The notes under the pieces were generated by a model. It worked only from the letters and a program-made list of their open reading frames with translations. It searched no databases and was not told the origin of the DNA. Shown piece by piece: positions 5,294-11,583 of a stretch of DNA of 24,879 nt. Position 1 is the first letter of the stretch, and each line of letters begins with the position of its first letter. The stretch is from a virus, in the IMG/VR virus record IMGVR_UViG_3300025449_000052, positions 1 through 24,879 of that record, one strand, 5' to 3'. A program made the position numbers and the translations under genes.

Positions 5294-5835
5294 TGTGCTT
5301 TCCTCTTTGCCAACAACTCCTCTCGTCTTGCAAGTGCTTGGACATTCGCAATGTGCCCAATTTGTTCATTGACCCTTGAATACAAATCTTTCAACTCACT
5401 TGGTACATGATAGACCATGTAATTTGAAAGCTCAGAATTCAATTTTTCCATTTGTAAATCAGCAATGACCAACTTGATAGCAATTTCGTTGCCTTCTTCA
5501 TTGGTAGCGTGCAATGCCAGCTCCTCTTGTTCTTTTTTATAGTTTTTTAGGCCATTGTAGGCTTGAAAGAATTTGATCAATGCATCACTCACTTGCTGGT
5601 AAATGAGATTTTCATCAAACTCTGGTGGTGGCTTTTTTTTCTTTTTGGCAGCTTTTGGAGCTGCTTTTTGCACATTTTGTGCACTTTCTGCGTTTATTTT
5701 TTTATCTTGGCCAAAAATAGCAGTTAAAAATCCAAATAATCCTTTCGCTTTCTTTTGGACATCTTTGGCATCTTTGACAATGCCATCAATTTCTTTGACT
5801 GCATCGGTGACAATTTGCCGTCCTTCCTTGTACAT
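5176..5835 (-). CDS. Helical phage membrane protein, likely start further upstream
   Basis: A 219-residue reading from the ATG at 5835. It has a helical, Lys-rich N-terminal half with an AAKKKKKPPPEF linker (about residues 62-73), a helical domain with FDENLIYQQVSDALIKFF, and a C-terminal transmembrane helix (MVVSAITVLMILWMWGMIL) after a charged coiled stretch. The same frame is open for 22 more codons to an ATT at 5901, two bases after the previous stop. The added residues, IDPFTLVALASGAFKLCK, look like the conserved beginning of this kind of phage protein, so the true start may be that ATT. The last 118 bases double as coding sequence for the next gene. Function unknown; virion or membrane-associated are both possible. 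Confidence 0.72.
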   Translation of the reverse strand: MYKEGRQIVTDAVKEIDGIVKDAKDVQKKAKGLFGFLTAIFGQDKKINAESAQNVQKAAPKAAKKKKKPPPEFDENLIYQQVSDALIKFFQAYNGLKNYKKEQEELALHATNEEGNEIAIKLVIADLQMEKLNSELSNYMVYHVPSELKDLYSRVNEQIGHIANVQALARREELLAKRKAQWQRNQKADLIKNRMVVSAITVLMILWMWGMILSLTHQL

Positions 5836-5903
5836 TTCACACGCATCTTTGCAGAGTTTGAAAGCTCCACTTGCAAGTGCGACAAGGGTAAATGGATCAA
5901 TTT

Positions 5904-6101
5904 TTAGAACCCAAACAATTTATGAGCAAAGGTGGCTGCCACGCCTGGTCCAAGCAAAACCAAAGCCATCACTGTATAAAGCAAATACTCAATCTTGGTC
6001 ATTCGCTTTTCGCCAGCCGTCAAATGTTCTTGGATGATCCTGTATCTTTCAGCACATACTGCCTCATGCACTGCCAGTCTTTTGTCGATTTCAGCGTCCA
6101 T
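5904..6101 (-). CDS. Small XhlA-like membrane protein
   Basis: A 65-residue protein with an amphipathic, charged N-terminal helix (DAEIDKRLAVHEAVCAERYR) and one C-terminal transmembrane helix (about residues 39-58, YLLYTVMALVLLGPGVAATF). This layout is that of XhlA/haemolysin-type phage proteins, small membrane-anchored accessories often coded beside holins. The start has AAAGGTGG a short distance upstream. It is the first gene of the lysis/membrane region after the sugar module. A role as holin partner is plausible from shape and neighbourhood only. Confidence 0.7.
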   Translation of the reverse strand: MDAEIDKRLAVHEAVCAERYRIIQEHLTAGEKRMTKIEYLLYTVMALVLLGPGVAATFAHKLFGF

Positions 6102-6127
6102 TGTCCACCTTTAAATGATGGCCAATT

Positions 6128-6565
6128 TTAAAACAATTCCAATGCCTTGACCACCTCATCAGGATTGACAAATGCATGATGTTTGTATTCTTGGTCTTCC
6201 CACCACAAAAACTGGTCTTTGGCCAGATAATCCCGACTTTTAATCAAATTGACATTCTCTGGATGGCCAAAGATCAATGGATCGGATACTGACCAAAGCA
6301 CAATGCCAGGTTTTTTTTGTATGTATCCCAAATGCTGAAAGAATGAATCGCATGAAATCCATGTCCGACATTGCATCAACAATTCTTTTAATTCATTTAA
6401 TGGCAAATCGGGTCTGAAGTCTGGCCATATTTGCTTTTCACCACTGACACCAACTTGTATTACTTTTTCTTTAATTTGCATCAATAAAACTGACCAATAT
6501 GGGTAATTTTTAGGGTTTTCCCGACCATTCATCAGCTTTTTTGAGTATGGGGAAACAATGATCAT
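6128..6565 (-). CDS. C-terminal half of a GT9-like glycosyltransferase
   Basis: A 145-residue protein that resembles only the second Rossmann domain of GT9/heptosyltransferase-type enzymes, the domain that holds the nucleotide-sugar. The visible landmarks are VIQVGVSGEKQIWPDF (about 35-50), then SCDSFFQHLGY (71-81), in which Asp-Ser and a downstream His match the family's DS..H motif, and a KKPGIVLWS plus FGHPENVNL run. The first Rossmann domain is missing here but appears at the end of the preceding gene, whose stop overlaps this start by ATGA. The two proteins would presumably pair to form one active site. The sugar and acceptor are unknown. Confidence 0.7.
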   Translation of the reverse strand: MIIVSPYSKKLMNGRENPKNYPYWSVLLMQIKEKVIQVGVSGEKQIWPDFRPDLPLNELKELLMQCRTWISCDSFFQHLGYIQKKPGIVLWSVSDPLIFGHPENVNLIKSRDYLAKDQFLWWEDQEYKHHAFVNPDEVVKALELF

Positions 6566-7536
6566 AAGTACATCTTTCTGAATGCTGCATTCAATGAGTC
6601 AGTCCATTTCCACTGCGCCATCTTCAAATATATATTCCATTGGTCGATGTCACCAAACAATGCTTTGGCTGCAGCAATCGATTCGCCTAGCACGATGTCT
6701 GGATAGCAGCTGAACACAATTGGATTTTTAATGTAAGGCAATATTTCAGAAAATACCAAATGATCACCCATGCCACAATTGAGCACAACAATTGTGTTAT
6801 TTTTAAACTTTTGAAAGTTTTGAAATATTTGCTCATCATGCGCATACATTGATTGATCAGTCTCTGACCTAATGCCACCACTGGGATTTTTCAAATGCCA
6901 AGTGACCGCATTGGGCACCACATAAAGATCATATCCTTTTTGATGTAAAGCATTGCTAAACAATGTTTCTTCCCTGTGGGCCACTTTTGAAAGCCCCAAA
7001 TGATAATCCACAATGCCAGCTCGATACAAAAATGAGCAATGCAAATGCTCGACCTTTTTGCGTTTGTGAATATATTTCCATTGGATGTTTGGCTCTGCAT
7101 CGATGTTGGCCATGGTGGCCGTTGGAAATGAATTCTCAAACTGCAATGGTGGTGTCAATATCGATCCACCAACTGCGCCCAAATTGGGATCATGCAGCGT
7201 CCAGCTGAACAATTCATGCAGCACATTGGCCTCTGGAATGGCATCATCATCCATGCGCCAAACCCATTTATATCCCATTGTGTTGGCCGCTTGATGGTTG
7301 TGGTGTGTGCCTTTTTTAGCAGCAAACCTCCATTCCCATTCGATGCCTTTGATGTCCATCATTTGAAACAGATTTTTATAAATCAGCTCATCTCTGACAT
7401 CTCTTGGATTTTCATTGTCATCAAAAATGACCACTTTGTCTGGCCGTTTGGTCTGATTGATGATGGCAGCCAAAGCCAATGGCAGCGTTGTGTCATATCG
7501 GCCTCGAGTGCCAATGCTGCATAAAACCTTATCCAC
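6562..7536 (-). CDS. GT-A glycosyltransferase fused to the N-terminal half of a GT9-like enzyme
   Basis: A 324-residue protein. Residues 1-240 look like a family 2-type GT-A glycosyltransferase: VLCSIGTRGRYDTTLPLAL, VVIFDDN (35-41), the metal-binding triad DDD (96-98), a candidate catalytic HREE (187-190), and HLK (214-216). Residues 245-324 are different: IVVLNCGMGDHLVFSEILPY is the glycine-rich loop that begins GT9-type enzymes, followed by IVFSCYPDI and ending AAFRKMYL. The second half of that enzyme is the next gene. The start is a GTG at 7536, 8 bases inside the methyltransferase gene, with AGGTGG just upstream. It would transfer a sugar from a nucleotide donor in the cytoplasm to a virion or cell-surface acceptor. 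Confidence 0.82.
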   Translation of the reverse strand: MDKVLCSIGTRGRYDTTLPLALAAIINQTKRPDKVVIFDDNENPRDVRDELIYKNLFQMMDIKGIEWEWRFAAKKGTHHNHQAANTMGYKWVWRMDDDAIPEANVLHELFSWTLHDPNLGAVGGSILTPPLQFENSFPTATMANIDAEPNIQWKYIHKRKKVEHLHCSFLYRAGIVDYHLGLSKVAHREETLFSNALHQKGYDLYVVPNAVTWHLKNPSGGIRSETDQSMYAHDEQIFQNFQKFKNNTIVVLNCGMGDHLVFSEILPYIKNPIVFSCYPDIVLGESIAAAKALFGDIDQWNIYLKMAQWKWTDSLNAAFRKMYL

Positions 7537-8182
7537 GATCCCACCTCAGAATCATCAAATTAAATCGATTGTGTTCAGTGATTGATCTTGGCTCTGGTGT
7601 TATTGCACCATGTTCGCTGATGTATTCCACATCAAAATCAAAGAAATTGGTTTCATTGAGGCCATGCAATTTGTGGTGTTCGCCCCAAAAGCCTGGTGGC
7701 TCATTCCATGGCACTGTGATCAATAATCGATTGCAATGCTTTTTCAGCTTTTCAACAATGTCCAAGCCATTGTCCAAATGTTCGATCACTTCAAAAGCAA
7801 TAATGGTGTCAAACTGTGCCAGCTGGATTTCATTGATGTCAGCACATGAAAACTTGATGTTTTCACCCCATTGCTGATCTTGAGCCACATCGATGATGAT
7901 GGGGTCATAATCCAATCCCAAATACTCGATGTCATTGGGTAAAAATTGAGTGCCAAATCCAGTGCTGCAGCCAATTTCCAAAATCTTTTTGCCACGCAAA
8001 TTTCGATTGGCCCACATATATCGTGTGGCCTCTCTAGGATAAACTGGATCGCCTTTCAGAAAAACTGCACGTTCATAATTGTTTGTGAGTTTCCATCGAT
8101 AATATTCTGGATTGTGCTGCTTGGCAAAATTCAGCTCATTGATCAAGAGCATTTGCTCCCATGTTTTGTTTTGTATTGTCAT
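7529..8182 (-). CDS. Class I SAM-dependent methyltransferase
   Basis: A 217-residue enzyme with the SAM-binding Rossmann motifs: motif I ILEIGCSTGFG (67-77), motif II acidic Asp in LGLDYD (88-93), CADINE (113-118) and post-motif EVIEHL (131-136), followed by LLITVPWNEPPGFWG. The EVIEHL and VPWNEP parts are of the UbiG/small-molecule type rather than the DNA methyltransferase type; there is no DPPY or NPPY. It is the first gene of the sugar module, and the glycosyltransferase start overlaps its stop by 8 bases. An AGGAT ribosome site precedes the ATG. The likely substrate is a sugar or a sugar-linked group, by context. O-methylation of a finished glycan would be a reasonable job but is not shown. 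Confidence 0.85.
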   Translation of the reverse strand: MTIQNKTWEQMLLINELNFAKQHNPEYYRWKLTNNYERAVFLKGDPVYPREATRYMWANRNLRGKKILEIGCSTGFGTQFLPNDIEYLGLDYDPIIIDVAQDQQWGENIKFSCADINEIQLAQFDTIIAFEVIEHLDNGLDIVEKLKKHCNRLLITVPWNEPPGFWGEHHKLHGLNETNFFDFDVEYISEHGAITPEPRSITEHNRFNLMILRWDRG

Positions 8183-8294
8183 TTTTTATCCTATTTGGTG
8201 GGGTACTCATTTATTTCTGTGCAATAACGTGCAACAACGATAGCAATGACGAAAAGAATTGTTCACGTCAGGTTTTCAATTTTCCCCCAATAAA
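8183..8294 (-). promoter_or_regulatory. Intergenic region before the sugar module, with a short tandem repeat
   Basis: This 112-base gap is the longest unassigned gap in the right-hand block. It holds a 10-base tandem repeat on the plus strand, GTGCAATAAC and GTGCAACAAC (8219-8238, one mismatch), but no clear hairpin terminator. A promoter for the sugar module would be expected here, since such cargo genes often carry their own, but no convincing -35/-10 pair was found. Confidence 0.3.
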
Positions 8295-8786
8295 TTATAC
8301 TGTTTTGTTTTCAACAATTGGGGCAACATAATCAGGATTATGAGGCCAATTATTCCATGTTCTTGGGTCTAAATTTCCACTTGTAATTGTTTCAGGAATG
8401 TCTCTCAATGTTTGCCTGTATGTTGCCCAAGCTGCTTTTTTGGGGCTTGGATTGTCTGGTGTTTGCGTGTAATCACACGCAGTCAATAAAGCATTTCTAG
8501 TGGCTCTGATGCCAGCCAATGCACTTGCTTTGTTTGCCGTGATTTGGTCAGCAGTCAACTCTACAACTTTAACCAAATCTACCATTTCATTGTTAATGAT
8601 TGGTGTTGATGGCTCAAGAGCTTGTGTCAATGGGTCGTATGTCAAATACAAATTGCATTGCATACATGAGTTTTCTGTTAACCACTCAGCATTTGGTCCT
8701 GATGATGGAAACGATACATTGGGAAACAAATCCCTGTAATCACCCACTTGAGTGACTGCGTTATTAGAAACAATTGCAATTTGCAT
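8295..8786 (-). CDS. Tail fibre assembly chaperone-like protein (Phage_tail_APC type)
   Basis: A 163-residue protein whose C-terminal part has the familiar segment IRATRNALLTACDYTQTPD, then KKAAWATYRQTLRDIP, and the NNWPHNPDY end. This pattern marks tail assembly chaperone or fibre assembly proteins coded right after tail fibre genes, which help fold or trimerise fibres. The N-terminal half (MQIAIVSNNAVTQVGDYRDLF) forms the small domain usual for this group. An AGGTAAACC site precedes the ATG, and the gene follows the LamG protein by 8 bases, so the LamG or Gly-rich fibre is its likely client. Confidence 0.85.
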   Translation of the reverse strand: MQIAIVSNNAVTQVGDYRDLFPNVSFPSSGPNAEWLTENSCMQCNLYLTYDPLTQALEPSTPIINNEMVDLVKVVELTADQITANKASALAGIRATRNALLTACDYTQTPDNPSPKKAAWATYRQTLRDIPETITSGNLDPRTWNNWPHNPDYVAPIVENKTV

Positions 8787-8794
8787 GGTTTACC

Positions 8795-10774
8795 TCAATA
8801 GTTGGGGAATGCTGATGTTGGTGGTGTAAAGTTGGATGTGTATCTTGCATAGCCATTAGTGATTCTTATGTCATCAAGATAGCCTTGAGTGTAATATGTT
8901 GAACCACTATATATAGCTTTACCTAATAACAATGGCCCAGATATAATTGCTGAAGATGTACTACCTGTTTTTGCTATCCCATTTACATAAAGTGTTATTG
9001 ATGTTCCACTTCTTACAATTGCAAGATGATACCAATTATTAATTGGTAGACCAGTTGCACTAGAGTAACTAACATTATTTATATAATATGTGGGTAGTTG
9101 GCTTGTTCCAATATAAAGATACAAACCATTAGATGCAAAGTCTGGACCAATTTGTATACTTGCAGAATTTACACTTGCATTTGATTGATAAAACCATCCT
9201 TCAACAGTAAAGTCACCTGACAATGTTGTTATTGTTGAATTTGGATAACTTACAAAATCACTTGTTGCATTATTTAAATATATAGAACCAGTACCATATT
9301 TTTTTACACTTGTACTGATTTGTGCTGATCCACCTGTAACACCATCATTCATCATGGCATTGTCGTAAATGCCAGCGTTTTGCATACTTAACAATAATTG
9401 AGTATTAGTAATTGCACTCAATGGAGCAGTTGGAGGAGTAAAATTAGTTGTATAAACTGCACTCCCGTTAACAATTCTAAAATCACTTGAGTATCCATAA
9501 GAAAATCCACTGCCACCACTTACTGCTTCAGCAAACAAATAAAAACCATTTGTTTGATAAATTGCACTAGAAGATGTTGTCGTTGTTCCAGCAACTCCAT
9601 TTATATATGGAGTAAAAGTATTTCCATTACGAACCAATGCAACATGAATCCAAGTATTCAATGGAGCAGAGTTTGCACCCATACTAACAGCACTAGCAAT
9701 ATTCCAAGAACTTCCATTACTACTAAGATAATACAAAAAACTTCCAGAGTTATAAACAATTCCAAACGAATCTGTTGTTGTTCCTCTAACAATATTAAAA
9801 CTTGATGTAGATGTTAAATACACCCACAATTCAACAGTAAAATTATTTGTAGAAAGATATAAAACAGAATTATTTGGTGTTACTAAATAATCAGTACTTC
9901 CATTAAAGTACCCACTACCACCATAAACACTTGTTGAATATGCTTGTGATGATGTAGGTAAAAATGGGTTAAATCGTTGTACTGATGGTGCGCCACTTGT
10001 TGTTATTGTAAAATTGTTTGTACTGTTATCAATAAAACGATTAGATTGACAAGTCAATAATTGTGTATTTGTTATTGCTGTTAAAGGTGAAGTTGGAGGT
10101 GTGAAATTTGATGTATAAACAGCAGTGCCTTTAACTATTCGCAAATTAGAAATATAACCAGGAAAATAATAAAATGTAGATGCGTATCTTGCACCAATAG
10201 ATGATGTCGTAGGAGTTACTGAATAATTTGTAGAATCTGTTCCACTACCTATTGATACTCCATTTTGATATATAGTTCCAGTTGTTCCATTTTTTACATA
10301 AGCAACGTGATACCAAGTATTTGTGTTCCATGTTGCTGAACCTGAAATTTCAGTTCCTGATAAACTATTCCAATAAAGCACTCCAGATGTAATATCACCC
10401 CACAAAAAAATTGGTGCAGTGGTATGACTTGCATCTCTACAATCTAAAAGAAAATTTGTAGTTGGAGCCGTAGTAAAATAAATCCAACATTCAACTGTAA
10501 AGTTGCCAGAACCAAATGCAACACTACTTCCAGATGTCCAAGTTAAATAAGAAGTAGAACCATCAAAATAATTACTCCACAAAGTTCCATAAGGACTAAA
10601 TGAACCTTGTGTAGCGTATCCATTACGAGTAATCGTAAACGCATTAGATGATGAATCTACAAACGTATTGTTTTGAGCACCATTTGTCCCATCACCATGC
10701 AATAAAGCAGTGACGTAATTAAACTGTGGGTCTGCAACCCCAGTTGGACCTGATATTTTTGCTGCACTAAACAT
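8795..10774 (-). CDS. Tail-associated protein with three LamG/concanavalin A-like domains
   Basis: A 659-residue protein starting MFSAAKISGPTG at 10774, where ATG overlaps the previous stop as TAATG; the frame is open 16 codons further but with no reason to use it. It holds three copies of a laminin G-like jelly-roll domain, about residues 50-250, 270-455 and 480-655. Each has a GNFTVE or GDFTVE strand, a WYHVAYVKNG or WIHVALVRNG turn and an ending like LRIVKGTAVYTSNFTPP. LamG domains bind sugars or proteins, and phages carry them on fibres as receptor binders. There is no signal peptide. It is clearly more AT-rich than its neighbours (two 60-base lines counted gave 28 and 35 percent GC), a sign of separate origin. 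Confidence 0.88.
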   Translation of the reverse strand: MFSAAKISGPTGVADPQFNYVTALLHGDGTNGAQNNTFVDSSSNAFTITRNGYATQGSFSPYGTLWSNYFDGSTSYLTWTSGSSVAFGSGNFTVECWIYFTTAPTTNFLLDCRDASHTTAPIFLWGDITSGVLYWNSLSGTEISGSATWNTNTWYHVAYVKNGTTGTIYQNGVSIGSGTDSTNYSVTPTTSSIGARYASTFYYFPGYISNLRIVKGTAVYTSNFTPPTSPLTAITNTQLLTCQSNRFIDNSTNNFTITTSGAPSVQRFNPFLPTSSQAYSTSVYGGSGYFNGSTDYLVTPNNSVLYLSTNNFTVELWVYLTSTSSFNIVRGTTTDSFGIVYNSGSFLYYLSSNGSSWNIASAVSMGANSAPLNTWIHVALVRNGNTFTPYINGVAGTTTTSSSAIYQTNGFYLFAEAVSGGSGFSYGYSSDFRIVNGSAVYTTNFTPPTAPLSAITNTQLLLSMQNAGIYDNAMMNDGVTGGSAQISTSVKKYGTGSIYLNNATSDFVSYPNSTITTLSGDFTVEGWFYQSNASVNSASIQIGPDFASNGLYLYIGTSQLPTYYINNVSYSSATGLPINNWYHLAIVRSGTSITLYVNGIAKTGSTSSAIISGPLLLGKAIYSGSTYYTQGYLDDIRITNGYARYTSNFTPPTSAFPNY

Positions 10775-11574
10775 TAGTAATTCAATCCAAAAACAGAGCC
10801 ATAAGTATTTGTGCCATCGCAATAAAAATTGAAGATGTCATACTTACCGCTGGTTGATGTTGCTGTAGGTGTTGTACCACCTGACCATTTCAACGTACCA
10901 CCACCCGCCCAAGTCAATGTGTATGAACCTGAATACGTCACAATGATGGTGTAAGACTTACCAGCTACCGAGCTTGGCAACGTAATTGTTCCATTACCAT
11001 TGAGTGATATTTCTTGGATCGTTCCATTAGCCAAAGAAATGCTGAATGCAGTACCAGCAGATGGTGCATAAAGTGTTTCAACATAATTGGTGATTGTTGG
11101 ATTGGCGTTCAACATCACCGATCCAGTACCAGTTGATGTTGTTGTACCAGTGCCGCCATTTGCAACTGCTAAAGTGCCAATCACTCCAGTTGTCAAATTA
11201 ACTGTACCAAGTGTTTGCTTTAAATTGCCATAAGTGTCAAATGTGCCATCAGTTGACCATGTATCACCAACATTCAATGTGACTTTAACAATATTTCTTA
11301 AAGTGCTTGAATTGTTCAATGTGACTGTGATGGTCACCGCAGCAGTATCTGAATTTTCAATGTAAATGGTTTTTATCAATCTGCGAGTGGATGCAGCTGG
11401 TGAAGCCACCATGGTCACTTGAGTTGTGCCATTCAATGCGCCATCGCTTGAACCCTCAACAAAAGTTGTTCCATTGTCATCAGAATATGCAGTCACAAAA
11501 GATGGGTTTGTGGTGGCTGCAGCACCAGACATTTGGACTGTGATTGATTTGCTGGTTGTATCTAAAACTAACAT
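10774..11574 (-). CDS. Tail fibre-type structural protein
   Basis: A 266-residue protein, rich in Thr, Ser and Asn and mostly beta by appearance. It contains LAVANGGTGTTTSTGTGSVM (about residues 135-154), the NGGTG fibre motif found in many tail fibre proteins at the join between shaft and tip, followed by a C-terminal domain with TLTWAGGGTLKWSGG and NFYCDGTNTYGSVF. This end resembles small C-terminal fibre modules that cap the shaft. The N-terminus (MLVLDTTSKSITVQMSGAA) forms a separate domain. A AAGGG site precedes the ATG, and the stop overlaps the LamG gene's start. Role: part of the receptor-binding apparatus. Confidence 0.78.
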   Translation of the reverse strand: MLVLDTTSKSITVQMSGAAATTNPSFVTAYSDDNGTTFVEGSSDGALNGTTQVTMVASPAASTRRLIKTIYIENSDTAAVTITVTLNNSSTLRNIVKVTLNVGDTWSTDGTFDTYGNLKQTLGTVNLTTGVIGTLAVANGGTGTTTSTGTGSVMLNANPTITNYVETLYAPSAGTAFSISLANGTIQEISLNGNGTITLPSSVAGKSYTIIVTYSGSYTLTWAGGGTLKWSGGTTPTATSTSGKYDIFNFYCDGTNTYGSVFGLNY

Positions 11575-11583
11575 GATTTACCC

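Noticed and set aside
5633-5646. Possible A-rich frameshift site (AAG AAA AAA AAG) in the helical membrane protein gene
   Set aside because: A -1 shift reaches a stop within a few codons and the 0-frame continues in a protein-like manner; no product is gained.
5603-6037. Plus-strand ORF of 144 residues opposite the helical membrane protein
   Set aside because: Shadow of the coding strand genes; low-complexity FFFFL from the Lys run and no ribosome site or neighbours on that strand.
8183-8294. tRNA or other small RNA gene in the largest late gap
   Set aside because: No cloverleaf arms, no T-loop consensus and no CCA-like end could be found by eye; the same holds for the other gaps.
8795-10822. 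16-residue extension of the LamG protein
   Set aside because: It lies within the previous gene; the 10774 ATG overlaps the stop as TAATG, in the same style as other genes here.
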